From: Mesorhizobium sp. B2-3-12
GTDB taxonomy: Bacteria > Pseudomonadota > Alphaproteobacteria > Rhizobiales > Rhizobiaceae
Length of the DNA: 64,000 nucleotides
Assembly: GCF_006442205.1 (NCBI RefSeq)
Contig: NZ_VFVR01000004.1
Coordinates: 248,001 to 312,000 of the forward strand
Direction of reading: 5' to 3'
Of the stretch, positions 28,308 through 37,202 are shown one piece after another. The notes under the pieces were generated by a model. It did no database searches and was not told the DNA's origin. It saw only the letters and a list, made by a program, of their open reading frames with translations. Positions within the stretch are counted from its first letter, which is position 1, and each line of letters opens with the position of its first letter. A program made the position numbers and the translations under genes.

Positions 28308-29743
28308 ACGAGCTTGAGCAGATCGGCCTGGCGACGATGCGTGACTGCTGGATCACCGGCGGAGCGAGCTTCGACCTGGCCCCGGCCGCGTGGCGGGAAA
28401 TCGGCGGCGGTTCGGACGCCGACGAGAAGGAGCGCCGGCTGCTGGCGATCGCCGCGCAGGCGCTTGAGATCGCCTTGCGGCCCGCCGCGCCATCGACGCT
28501 GAAACGCCGCCCCCCGTTGCCGAAACTCGCTTTCCCGATGTTGCCCGACCGGCTGCGGCCGCTTGCCAGAGCCGCACTCAAACAGGCGGCCGACACAAGG
28601 GGCAAGGCACGGGTGGTGACGCTGGTCGCCAGCCGTGGCCTGGTGCTGCATCCGATGGACTGGATGCCTTCTGCCTCCGATCAAGACAGTCCTGATGTCT
28701 ATGCCCCCTGGGTCGACTGGCAGGCGGGCGTCGAAGGGCAAAGCCATATCAGCCAGGACAGGCTGGCGGCGCAAAACTGGGATGATTTCTACCCTGCGGC
28801 GCGGCGTACAGCGCTTGCCGAGATGCGGCGCCGCGAACCGGCTTCGGCCCGGCGGCTGATCGAGGCCAAGGGATCGGACGAGCCGGCGGAGATCAGGCTT
28901 GCCCTTATCCAACTCATGCATTTCGGGCTGGGGCCGGATGATGTGCCGTTCCTGAAGGGGCTCGCCGCCGACCGTTCGGGCAAGGTGCGCGAACTGGCCG
29001 GCCGGCTGTTGGCAAGGTTGGGTCAGCACGGCCTTCCAGGTGAGGCCGGAGGCGAGGATCCGGTCACCGAACTCGCGGCCTTCATCAGCGCGGGCAAATC
29101 CGGGTTCATCCGCCGGCGCACGACCTACACGCCGGTGAAACCGAAATCCCCGGCGCAGGACCGACGCCGTGCCGAATTGTTCGGCACCTGCAATCTCGTC
29201 GATCTCGCCGTACGCTTTGGCGTTGGCGAAACCGAATTCATCGCCGGTTGGCAGTTCGGCGCCGACAGCAATGCCGATATCTCTTTCGCGCGCATGGTGG
29301 CCGCCTCGGGCAGCGATGCCGCGGTGAAGCACATGGCCGACACGCTCGTCGCCGAAGGCGGTAGGCCCGCGCTTTTCGTCCTCCACCTTATGCCGCGCCT
29401 GGACATCAGAAGAAAACAGGCCCTCATCCGCCTGATCCTGAAAGACGTGACATATCTCGCCTCGCTCAACCTGCTCGAAGCCGCCGAGGCGGGCTGGGTG
29501 GAGTGGGGTGACGTCGGGCAAGTCCTGCAGGCGCTGCGTTCGGCCGTTGGCGGAAGCGATGACGGCGCTAAGCGGACCGCCCACAACCTCCTCGAAATGC
29601 TTGGCTTTCTTGCCACGTCAGCCACGGCAACGCGGCTGATCGACGAGATGGTAGCAGCCGGCATGCCGCCGGCCGCCCCTTCGCTCGGCTTGCTGCGCCT
29701 CAACGCGGCGCTGGGCGAATATCAGTCCGAATCTCGAAAATGA
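28304..29743 (+). CDS. DUF5691 family protein
   Basis: A 479-residue, mostly helical protein of the DUF5691 type, with GTG 28304 overlapping the SWIM gene stop. Features seen: a short N-terminal part (LATMRDCWITGG), a central FYPAARRTALAEMRRREPASARRLIEAKGSDEPAEIRLALI segment that resembles helical repeats, then LPFLKGLAADRSGKVRELAGRLLARLG, which looks HEAT-like. A repeat scaffold is therefore likely; no catalytic motif is evident. It always seems to travel with the SWIM, MoxR and VWA partners in such operons. Its stop overlaps a possible alternative ATG of the AAA+ gene (29740). Confidence 0.78.
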   Translation: MNELEQIGLATMRDCWITGGASFDLAPAAWREIGGGSDADEKERRLLAIAAQALEIALRPAAPSTLKRRPPLPKLAFPMLPDRLRPLARAALKQAADTRGKARVVTLVASRGLVLHPMDWMPSASDQDSPDVYAPWVDWQAGVEGQSHISQDRLAAQNWDDFYPAARRTALAEMRRREPASARRLIEAKGSDEPAEIRLALIQLMHFGLGPDDVPFLKGLAADRSGKVRELAGRLLARLGQHGLPGEAGGEDPVTELAAFISAGKSGFIRRRTTYTPVKPKSPAQDRRRAELFGTCNLVDLAVRFGVGETEFIAGWQFGADSNADISFARMVAASGSDAAVKHMADTLVAEGGRPALFVLHLMPRLDIRRKQALIRLILKDVTYLASLNLLEAAEAGWVEWGDVGQVLQALRSAVGGSDDGAKRTAHNLLEMLGFLATSATATRLIDEMVAAGMPPAAPSLGLLRLNAALGEYQSESRK

Positions 29744-29763
29744 TTAAATCCGGAGAACAGCAA

Positions 29764-30843
29764 ATGAACGCAGTCATCCGTCTTCCGGTCGAGCAGGCCT
29801 ATGCCGGCGAGTTGCAGGCGCTGGCGCGCAACGACGATCGGCAAAAGCCCGCCGGCTGGAGCCTGTCGCCAAAGGCGGTGCTGACCTATCTCCTCGGCGG
29901 AAAGGCCGACGACGGCACGCCGGTTACGCCGAAATATGTCGGCCGTCGCCGGTTGATGGAAACCGCGGTCGCGACGCTCGCAACCGATCGCGCCCTGCTG
30001 CTGCTTGGTGTTCCGGGTACCGCCAAATCCTGGGTGTCGGAGCATCTCGCCGCCGCCATCATGGGCGACTCGACGCTGATCGTGCAGTGCACCGCCGGCA
30101 CCGACGAAAACCAGATCCGCTATGGCTGGAACTACGCACAGCTTCTGGCCAAGGGCCCGAGCGAGGAGGCGTTGGTGCCGACACCGCTCTATCGCGCCAT
30201 GCAAGGCGGCAAGCTCTGCCGCCTCGAGGAACTGACGCGCATGGGTTCGGACGTGCAGGATACGCTGATCACCGTGTTGTCCGAAAAGATGATGCCGATC
30301 CCCGAACTCAACACCTCGATCTACGCGCAGCGCGGCTTCAACATCATCGCCACCGCCAACAACCGCGACAAGGGCGTCAACGAATTGTCCTCGGCGTTGA
30401 AGCGCCGCTTCAACGTCGTCGTGCTGCCCTTGCCCGAAGACATGGCGGAAGAAGTGGCGATCGTCTCCAAGCGCGTCGGCGAGATGGCCGGCGGCCTCGA
30501 CCTGCCGGTACCGAAGAATGTCGGCGACGAGATTGCTCGCGTGCTGACCATTTTCCGCGAGCTTCGCTCGGGCGCGACATCGGACGGCAAGGTGACGTTG
30601 AAGACGCCGTCCGGGTCGCTGTCCACGGCCGAGGCGATCGCCACCATGGTCGGTGGGCTCAGCCAGGCGGCATGGTTCGACGGCGGCAAGCTGGGCGCCG
30701 AAGGCCTGGCTGCCAGCCTCGTCGGCGCGATCGTGAAAGATCCGGTGCAGGACAAGCTGGTGCTCGAGGAATATCTGGAGACGGTGCTGAAGAAGCGGCC
30801 CGATTATGCCGGTTACTATGCGGCCTTGAACGCGGCGATCTGA
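29764..30843 (+). CDS. MoxR-type AAA+ ATPase (YehL subfamily)
   Basis: A 359-residue AAA+ ATPase. Walker A is GVPGTAKS (82-89); the Walker B position reads KLCRLEELTR, with Glu-Glu in place of Asp-Glu; sensor 1 is IIATANNRD; the arginine finger lies in SALKRRFNVV. MoxR ATPases act as chaperones with a VWA partner, often inserting metal ions or remodelling complexes. ATG 29764 has CGGAGA at good spacing; ATG 29740, overlapping the DUF5691 stop, would add eight residues. The gene set around it matches the YehL subfamily of MoxR proteins. Client and purpose are unknown. Confidence 0.9.
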   Translation: MNAVIRLPVEQAYAGELQALARNDDRQKPAGWSLSPKAVLTYLLGGKADDGTPVTPKYVGRRRLMETAVATLATDRALLLLGVPGTAKSWVSEHLAAAIMGDSTLIVQCTAGTDENQIRYGWNYAQLLAKGPSEEALVPTPLYRAMQGGKLCRLEELTRMGSDVQDTLITVLSEKMMPIPELNTSIYAQRGFNIIATANNRDKGVNELSSALKRRFNVVVLPLPEDMAEEVAIVSKRVGEMAGGLDLPVPKNVGDEIARVLTIFRELRSGATSDGKVTLKTPSGSLSTAEAIATMVGGLSQAAWFDGGKLGAEGLAASLVGAIVKDPVQDKLVLEEYLETVLKKRPDYAGYYAALNAAI

Positions 30844-30847
30844 CGCC

Positions 30848-33097
30848 ATGTCGCAGGGCGAGGTTTCCTATTTCGGCATACGCCATCACGGGCCCGGCTC
30901 CGCCGACAGCCTGGTGCAGGCGTTGCAGGATTTGAAACCGGTCGCCGTGCTGATCGAAGGTCCCGCGGATGCTTCCGCGCTGCTGCCATTGCTCGCCCGC
31001 CCTGAAATGCAGCCGCCGGTGGCGCTGCTGTGCTATCCCGAAGACGATCCGGCTTCGACCAGCTTCTGGCCGTTCGCCGAGTTCTCGCCGGAATACCAGG
31101 CCGCCCTGTGGGCCATCGGCAACAGCGCTGCATTACGGTTCATCGACCTGCCGTCATCGGCCCGGGTGGCACCGGTTGAAGATGCGCAGGACGCTGCCGC
31201 TGACGAAGCGGAAGCCAAGGTCGAGATTGAAACGGCGCCGCATCTGCGTGACCCGATCGGCGCACTGGCACAAGCCGCCGGCTACGAGGATGGCGAAAGC
31301 TGGTGGGCCGACATCATCGAACAGAACCCGGAGCCAGGGCCGATCTTCGCGGCCATAGCCGATGCGATGACGACACTGCGCGAAGGCGAAGGCCCGCTTG
31401 CCGAATTCGAGGCCAGACGCGAAGCGCATATGCGGCTTGAGATCGCCGCCGCGCGCAAGGAATTCGACGGGCCGATCGCTGTCGTCTGCGGCGCCTTCCA
31501 TGTGCCGGCCCTGCGGGCGACACGTCCGCAAAAAGAGGATCAGGCCCTCCTGAGAGGGCTAGCCCGGCGCAAGAGCACGATGACCTGGGCGCCTTGGACC
31601 GGGCCGCGCCTTGCGCTTGGCTTCGGCTACGGCGCCGGGGTCGTCGCCCCCGGCTGGTGCAAGCATCTTTGGCGCACCCGTGGCCGGCATGACGCGGCGA
31701 CCTTGTGGCTCGCCATGATCGCCGCCGTGCTGAGGGCGAAGGGGCATATGGTCTCGACCGCCTCGCTGATCGAAGCCGAAAGGCTGGCCCGCGCGCTGGC
31801 TGTGATCCGCGAACGGCCAAAGCCCGGCTTCGAGGAATTGCGCGACGCCGCGATCGCCGCCTTGTTCAACGGCGAAGCCATCCTGTGGGCGCTGGTCGAG
31901 GCCGAACTGCTGTTGGGGGCGGATGTCGGCGAAATTCCGCCCGATACCCCGTTGGCGCCGCTGATCGAGGACCTGCAGCGCAACCAGAAGGCGGCGCGGC
32001 TGAAACCCGAGGCGCTGGAGCGCGAATTGTCGGTCGATTTGCGCAGCGAAAGCGGGCTGTTTCGCTCGACCTTGCTGCACCGGCTGAACGTGCTTGGCGT
32101 GCATTGGGGCAAGCTGACCGACGCAGGCCGCAGCCGTGGCACCTTCCGCGAGCGCTGGACGCTGTCATGGGAGCCTGAATATGCCGTTCGCCTGGTCGAG
32201 AACCTGGTCCATGGCCCAACCATCGAGAAGGCCGCCAACGGCCGGCTGATCCAGATGATTTCCGCCGCGTCATCCCTCGATGCGTTGGCGGGCCTGGTTC
32301 AAGGCGCCATCACGGCAAACCTGTCGGAAGCCTCGACCATCGGTCTCGCGACGCTGGAGGAACGCGCCGCGCACAGCAGCGAATGCCTGGAAATCCTGGC
32401 ATCGGTGCCGCCGCTCGCCGACATCATCCGCTATGGCGAAGCCCGCAAGACCGAAACCGCCCGCCTATCCGGTCTTCTGGCGCGGCTGATTGTCGAAGGC
32501 GGGATCGCACTCCCCTATGCCGCCCGTGATCTCGATGCGCAGGCTTCCTCCGCGCTGGTCGGCGCCATGCGCAAGGCCGACGACGCGATCAGGCTGGTCG
32601 AACCGGAACAGGACGTTCTGGATGCCTGGCGCAACGGACTGGCGGCCGTGCTCGATGGGTCGCGCTCGACGGCGCTGGTAGCGGGATGTGCCGCGCATCT
32701 GCTCTACGAGGCCGGCCATCTATCGGCTGAAGCAGCGGCAGGCCTGATCGCGCGGCGCCTGTCGCCGGGCACGGCGGTCACCGAGGCCGCGGGGTTCTTC
32801 GAGGGCTTCTTCAGCACCGCCGGCCAGCGGCTCATCTATGATGAAGGGTTGCGCGGAGCAGTGGACGCCTGGCTCAAATCGCTCGACGAGGAGGCATTTG
32901 TCGCGCATTTGCCGCTGTTGCGCCGGGTCTTTTCGCATCTCGACTCTATGGAGCGGCGGCGGCTGATCGAAGCGGTGCTCGGCCGCGCCAGGCGCCTGCC
33001 GGCCGGGCTGACACCAACGCCTGATGGCGGCGAGGCGTGGCGCCGGCATCTCGATCGGCTCGCGCCATTGCTCAGCGGCGAGAATGGCCATGGATGA
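30848..33097 (+). CDS. DUF5682 family protein (YehM-like)
   Basis: A 749-residue protein with the DUF5682 N-terminus: YFGIRHHGPGSADSL and VLIEGPADAS (about residues 7-44), then a conserved central block WAPWTGPRL...SGYGAGV-like (GFGYGAGVVAPGW) and a helical C-terminal half. The His-His and the Glu/Asp of the EGPAD motif look like possible catalytic or metal ligands, but no reaction is known. It resembles E. coli YehM in size and context. It starts five bases after the AAA+ gene and overlaps the VWA gene, so all five genes should be co-expressed. Confidence 0.82.
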   Translation: MSQGEVSYFGIRHHGPGSADSLVQALQDLKPVAVLIEGPADASALLPLLARPEMQPPVALLCYPEDDPASTSFWPFAEFSPEYQAALWAIGNSAALRFIDLPSSARVAPVEDAQDAAADEAEAKVEIETAPHLRDPIGALAQAAGYEDGESWWADIIEQNPEPGPIFAAIADAMTTLREGEGPLAEFEARREAHMRLEIAAARKEFDGPIAVVCGAFHVPALRATRPQKEDQALLRGLARRKSTMTWAPWTGPRLALGFGYGAGVVAPGWCKHLWRTRGRHDAATLWLAMIAAVLRAKGHMVSTASLIEAERLARALAVIRERPKPGFEELRDAAIAALFNGEAILWALVEAELLLGADVGEIPPDTPLAPLIEDLQRNQKAARLKPEALERELSVDLRSESGLFRSTLLHRLNVLGVHWGKLTDAGRSRGTFRERWTLSWEPEYAVRLVENLVHGPTIEKAANGRLIQMISAASSLDALAGLVQGAITANLSEASTIGLATLEERAAHSSECLEILASVPPLADIIRYGEARKTETARLSGLLARLIVEGGIALPYAARDLDAQASSALVGAMRKADDAIRLVEPEQDVLDAWRNGLAAVLDGSRSTALVAGCAAHLLYEAGHLSAEAAAGLIARRLSPGTAVTEAAGFFEGFFSTAGQRLIYDEGLRGAVDAWLKSLDEEAFVAHLPLLRRVFSHLDSMERRRLIEAVLGRARRLPAGLTPTPDGGEAWRRHLDRLAPLLSGENGHG

Positions 33098-34325
33098 CGG
33101 GATCGACATGAGCGTATCCGGCCAGGCGGGCGACGAGCGCGAGCGCCGCTGGCGCCTGGCGATCGGCGCCGATGATCCGTCATCGGCAGCGCTTTCCGAG
33201 ACCGACAAGCGGCTGTCCGCGGCACTGGATGCGCTCTATGGCGACGGCGCCGGCGACGCGGCTGCCGATCCGCGCAAACGGCGCGGCGGTCTGGGGCGCT
33301 CGGCGCCGAAGGTCGCGCAATGGATGGGCGATATCAGGTCGTTCTTTCCCGCGCAGGTGGTCCAGATCGTCCAGAAGGATGCCTTTGAACGGCTGAACCT
33401 GAAGCAGATGCTGATGGAGCCGGAATTCCTCAAGGCGATCGAGGCGGACGTCAATCTGGTCGCCGATCTGATCTCGCTGCGCTCGGTCATGCCGGCCAAG
33501 ACCAAGGACGTCGCCCGCACGATCATCGCCGACATCGTCGCCAAGCTGATGCAACGGCTGGAGCAGAAGACCGCCGAGGCGATACGCGGTGCGCTCGACC
33601 GCTCGCGCCGCACCAACCGCCCGCGCCAGCGCGACATAGATTGGCCGCGCACCATTTCGGCCAACCTTCGCCACTATCAGCCCGAGCACAAGACCATCGT
33701 GCCGGAAAGATTGGTCGGCTTCATGCGCCAGCAGCGTCGGCTGGTCGATCTGGACGAGGTCGTGCTGTGCGTCGACCAGTCCGGGTCGATGGCCAGTTCG
33801 GTGATCTATGCCTCGATATTCGCCGCCGTCATGGCCTCGCTGCCGGTGGTGAAAACCAAGCTGGTCTGCTTCGACACGGCGATCGTCGACCTGACCGAGG
33901 AACTCAGCGACCCTGTCGAAGTGCTGTTCGGCGTGCAGCTTGGCGGCGGCACCGACATCAACCAGGCGGTCGCCTATTGCGCCGAGCGTATCGAACGGCC
34001 GACCAAGTCGCACATGGTGCTGATCACAGACCTCTATGAAGGCGGCAACGGCCAGGAATTGCTGCAGCGGCTAGCCGCACTCGTTCGCTCGGGCGTCAAT
34101 GTCGTGGTGCTCCTGGCGCTGACCGACCAGGGCAGGCCGGGCTATGACCCCAAAATGGCCGGGTCGGTTGCGGCACTCGGCATTCCCGTCTTTGCCTGCA
34201 CGCCGGATCTGTTTCCCGACATGATGGCGGCGGCACTGCGTCGCGAGGATATCGGCGCCTGGGCGGCCGGGGCCGACATCAAGCTGGTACGCGCCGAGGC
34301 CGACGGTTCCATGGCTGGCGCGTAA
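33090..34325 (+). CDS. VWA domain protein, CoxE/YehP-like partner of the MoxR ATPase
   Basis: A 411-residue protein. The C-terminal von Willebrand A domain has an intact metal-ion-dependent adhesion site: D229-Q-S-G-S, the Thr of GGGTDINQ, and the Asp of LITDLYEGG. The N-terminal 200 residues are charged and helical (LKAIEADVNLVADLISLRSVMPAKTKDVAR). Such proteins present clients to MoxR ATPases. Several starts are possible (ATG 33084, 33090, 33108); 33090 is chosen because it overlaps the DUF5682 stop closely. It is the last gene of the operon. Confidence 0.87.
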   Translation: MDDGIDMSVSGQAGDERERRWRLAIGADDPSSAALSETDKRLSAALDALYGDGAGDAAADPRKRRGGLGRSAPKVAQWMGDIRSFFPAQVVQIVQKDAFERLNLKQMLMEPEFLKAIEADVNLVADLISLRSVMPAKTKDVARTIIADIVAKLMQRLEQKTAEAIRGALDRSRRTNRPRQRDIDWPRTISANLRHYQPEHKTIVPERLVGFMRQQRRLVDLDEVVLCVDQSGSMASSVIYASIFAAVMASLPVVKTKLVCFDTAIVDLTEELSDPVEVLFGVQLGGGTDINQAVAYCAERIERPTKSHMVLITDLYEGGNGQELLQRLAALVRSGVNVVVLLALTDQGRPGYDPKMAGSVAALGIPVFACTPDLFPDMMAAALRREDIGAWAAGADIKLVRAEADGSMAGA

Positions 34326-34339
34326 GGCGCGATTCTTCA

Positions 34340-34376
34340 TCCCGCCTGGAACGCGCCTGGCGTCGCCAGAGCGGGA
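34340..34376 (+). terminator. Hairpin downstream of the yeh-type operon
   Basis: An outer stem TCCCGC/GCGGGA encloses a perfect inner stem CTGGCG-T-CGCCAG. It lies 14 bases after the VWA stop. No U-run follows, so it could be a terminator or an intergenic palindromic repeat. Confidence 0.4.
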
Positions 34377-34536
34377 ACCCAGAAGCAATTTTGAAAGGCC
34401 CGGTGCTGACAGGGCACGGCGGAAGGGCCGCTTCGCATCATCATAAGCTGACATCGCCAAAAGGCCGGCCGACGCCGGCTTTGGCCGTCATGTCGTGAAT
34501 TGCGCGCAGCGATCGCTTGACTCCCATCGCGCCATG

Positions 34537-34569
34537 TGAAAAATTTTGCAGCAACTGATAAAAATATCA
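34537..34569. promoter_or_regulatory. Candidate tandem operators for the SorC regulator (EryD)
   Basis: Two 14-base palindromes, TGAAAAATTTTGCA (34537-34550) and TGATAAAAATATCA (34556-34569), stand side by side just upstream of the SorC gene start at 34580. They share the TGA...CA frame and an A/T core, and their centres are 19 bases apart. Position suggests autoregulation and control of the polyol operon. Confidence 0.45.
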
Positions 34570-34579
34570 AAGGGTGGAA

Positions 34580-35554
34580 ATGGTAGGGTTCGGCAACGGC
34601 CTTTTGCGCGACGATGATGCCAGCATGGCGGCGCGTGCCGCCTGGCTTCATTACGCCGGCGGGCTGACCCAGTCCGAGGTTGCCAAGCGGCTCGGGCTGA
34701 CCAGCCTCAAGGCCCATCGCCTGATCACCAAGGCCAACCAGGAAGGGCTGGTGAAGGTCTATATCGACGGCGAAGTGTCGGAATGCGTCGAGCTCGAGGA
34801 CGAACTCTCCCGCCGTTACGGCCTCGACTATTGCGAAGTGGTCCCCGATTTCGATTCCGAGGACCTGCCGCTCAAGGCGCTCGGCATTGCCGGCGCGCAG
34901 TTCCTCAAGCGCGAGATCGAGCGCGGCGAAGAGGCGCTGATCGGCGTCGGCCATGGCCGCACGCTGGCTGCCTGCGTCGAATATCTGCCGCGCACCACCA
35001 CCGACCGGATCCGCTTCGTTTCGCTGCTCGGCGGCCTGACGCGGAAATTCTCGGCCAACCCGCATGACGTCATCCATCGTCTCGCCGAGCGCACCGGCGC
35101 CGAAGCCTATGTGATGCCGGTGCCGATGTTCGCCAACACGGCGGAGGACCGCATCGTGCTGCTCGGCCAGAAGGGCATCAGCGAGGTCTTCGATCTCGCG
35201 CGTTCCGCCGACCTGTTGTTCGCCGGCATCGGTACCGCCGAACGCGAGGCGTCGCTTGTCGCCACCGGCATGATCGAGAAGGGCGAGATGGAGGAGATCC
35301 GCCGCAATGGCGGTGTCGGCGAACTGCTCGGCCATTTCTTCGACGAGGCCGGCAAGGCGGTGGCGACGACCGTCTCCAACCGGGCGCTGGCGCTGGCGCG
35401 CGAGGATATCGCCAGCCGCCGGATCGTCGCCGTCGCCGGCGGCAAGATCAAGGTTCGCGCCATCAAGTCGGTGCTGGAGGGGCGCTATCTCAAGGGCCTG
35501 ATAACGGACGAGCGCACGGCGCGATCGCTCGTGGAAGAGACGCCGGTCGGGTAG
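34580..35554 (+). CDS. eryD: SorC/DeoR-type sugar-binding regulator (EryD-like)
   Basis: A 324-residue regulator with an N-terminal helix-turn-helix (GGLTQSEVAKRLGLTSLKAHRLITKANQEGL) and a C-terminal SorC sugar-phosphate-binding domain (IGVGHGRTLAACVEYL; FVSLLGGLTRKF; LFAGIGTAERE; VAVAGGKIKVRAIKSVL). ATG 34580 follows AAGGG at five bases; a GTG at 34574 is possible but lacks spacing. It heads the operon with the ABC importer and eryABC genes, so it is most likely the erythritol-responsive repressor EryD. In Brucella eryD lies after eryC; here it leads. Confidence 0.85.
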   Translation: MVGFGNGLLRDDDASMAARAAWLHYAGGLTQSEVAKRLGLTSLKAHRLITKANQEGLVKVYIDGEVSECVELEDELSRRYGLDYCEVVPDFDSEDLPLKALGIAGAQFLKREIERGEEALIGVGHGRTLAACVEYLPRTTTDRIRFVSLLGGLTRKFSANPHDVIHRLAERTGAEAYVMPVPMFANTAEDRIVLLGQKGISEVFDLARSADLLFAGIGTAEREASLVATGMIEKGEMEEIRRNGGVGELLGHFFDEAGKAVATTVSNRALALAREDIASRRIVAVAGGKIKVRAIKSVLEGRYLKGLITDERTARSLVEETPVG

Positions 35555-35599
35555 CCGGCAACAGTTCAGTTGAAACTACCCTGTGGAGGAGAAGACGAA

Positions 35600-37045
35600 A
35601 TGCATGAGAAAGAGAAAGACCTCATAGACGCCTTCCTGCGCGGACAAGTCGACCGTCGCGGATTGATCAAGGGCCTGGGTGCGATGGGCCTTGCCGCCGG
35701 CACCGCCGGCACGCTGCTCAACCTGGGCCAGACCCGCGCGCTTGCCGCCGACTTCGATTGGCAGGCGCATAAGGGCAAGACCATCAAGCTCCTGCTCAAC
35801 AAGCATCCCTATGCCGATGCGATGATCGCCGACCTCGAGAACTTCAAGAAGCTGACCGGCATGAACGTCGTCTACGACGTCTTCCCCGAAGACGTCTATT
35901 TCGACAAGGTCACGGCGGCACTGTCGGCAAGCTCGCCCGAATACGACGCCTTCATGACCGGCGCCTATATGACCTGGACCTATGGCCCAGCCGGCTGGAT
36001 CACCGACCTCAACGAATGGATCAAGGATCCGGCCAAGACCAATCCGAACTATGCCTGGGACGATATCCTGCCGGGCGTGAAATCGTCCTGCGCCTGGAAC
36101 GGTAAGCCGGGTGGCGCGCTGGGTTCCGAGGATGCCAAGCAGTGGTGCATTCCGTGGGCGTTCGAACAGAACAACATCACCTACAACAAGGGCATGTTCG
36201 ACAAGGCCGGCGTCGGCGTCCCCGGCAATCTGGACGAGATGATCACCACCGCCGCCAAGCTGCAGAAGGATATCGGCAGCGGCGTCTACGGCATCGGCGT
36301 GCGCGGCTCGCGTTCCTGGGCGACGATCCATCCGGGCTTCCTCTCGGCCTACTCGAACTTCAACGAGAAGGATCTGACTGTCTCGGCCGACGGCAAGCTC
36401 GCCGCGGCGATGAACACCGCCGGCTCCAAGGCCTTCCACGCCAAATGGGTGCAGATGATCCAGGAGAGCGGCCCCAAGGACTGGTCGACCTACACCTGGT
36501 ACCAGGTCGGCACCGATCTCGGCGCCGGCGCCTCGGCGATGATCTTCGACGCCGACTGCCTCGGCTACTTCATGAATGGCGGCGACAACAAGATGGCTGG
36601 CAAGCTCGCCTATGCCGCCTTCACCGCCAATCCGGAAGCCAAGGCCTCGACGCCCAACATCTGGATCTGGTCGCTGGCGATGTCCAACTTCTCCAAGGAC
36701 AAGGACGCGACCTGGTACTTCCTGCAATGGGCTTCGGGCCCTGAGCACGGCCTGTTCGGCGCCACCAAGATGGATTTCGTCGATCCGGTCCGCCAGTCGG
36801 TGTGGAAGGACGAGATGTTCCGCGAGAAGCTCAACAAGAGCTACCCCGGCTATGTCGAGATGTTCGACGCTTCGGCCGCCGGCGCCTCGATCAAGTTCAC
36901 CGCGCAGCCGCTGTTCTTCGACCTCACCACCGAATGGGCGGCGACGCTGCAGAAGATGGTGGCCAAGGAAGTGCCGGTCGACGAGGGCCTCGACAAGCTC
37001 GCCGAGAGCATCAACGGCCAGCTCAAGGAAGCCGGTCTCGGCTAA
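35600..37045 (+). CDS. Polyol ABC importer, periplasmic binding protein (SBP family 1, Tat signal)
   Basis: A 481-residue extracellular sugar-binding protein. The N-terminus has a twin-arginine pattern (DRRGLIKGLGAMGLAAGTAG, about 18-37) and a predicted cut after TRALA-A, so export of a folded protein by Tat is likely. The mature part is a family 1 binding protein (FKKLTGMNVVYDVFPEDVYFDKV; Trp-rich ligand face such as MTWTYGPAGW). GGAGGAG precedes ATG 35600. It is the first of five importer genes like the polyol Mpt system of Sinorhizobium. Erythritol or a related polyol is the inferred ligand. Confidence 0.9.
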   Translation: MHEKEKDLIDAFLRGQVDRRGLIKGLGAMGLAAGTAGTLLNLGQTRALAADFDWQAHKGKTIKLLLNKHPYADAMIADLENFKKLTGMNVVYDVFPEDVYFDKVTAALSASSPEYDAFMTGAYMTWTYGPAGWITDLNEWIKDPAKTNPNYAWDDILPGVKSSCAWNGKPGGALGSEDAKQWCIPWAFEQNNITYNKGMFDKAGVGVPGNLDEMITTAAKLQKDIGSGVYGIGVRGSRSWATIHPGFLSAYSNFNEKDLTVSADGKLAAAMNTAGSKAFHAKWVQMIQESGPKDWSTYTWYQVGTDLGAGASAMIFDADCLGYFMNGGDNKMAGKLAYAAFTANPEAKASTPNIWIWSLAMSNFSKDKDATWYFLQWASGPEHGLFGATKMDFVDPVRQSVWKDEMFREKLNKSYPGYVEMFDASAAGASIKFTAQPLFFDLTTEWAATLQKMVAKEVPVDEGLDKLAESINGQLKEAGLG

Positions 37046-37054
37046 GTCGCAATA

Positions 37055-37083
37055 AGGGCCGGCCTGCCTGGCGGGTCGGCCCT
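37055..37083 (+). terminator. Attenuating hairpin between binding-protein and permease genes
   Basis: A 10-bp stem (37055-37064 with 37074-37083, one G-U pair) lies ten bases after the binding-protein stop and is followed by CGTCAACTTTTC. Such hairpins in ABC operons let the binding protein be made in excess over the membrane parts. Confidence 0.6.
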
Positions 37084-37202
37084 CGTCAACTTTTCATGTT
37101 TGCGATGCGGTGCCGAAAGGTGACCGCCATTTCGCCCGACCGGCCGCCTTGCTCCCTTGGGCGGCCGGCAGGGCGAAGCGACAGCAACAACGGAGCAGCT
37201 CG

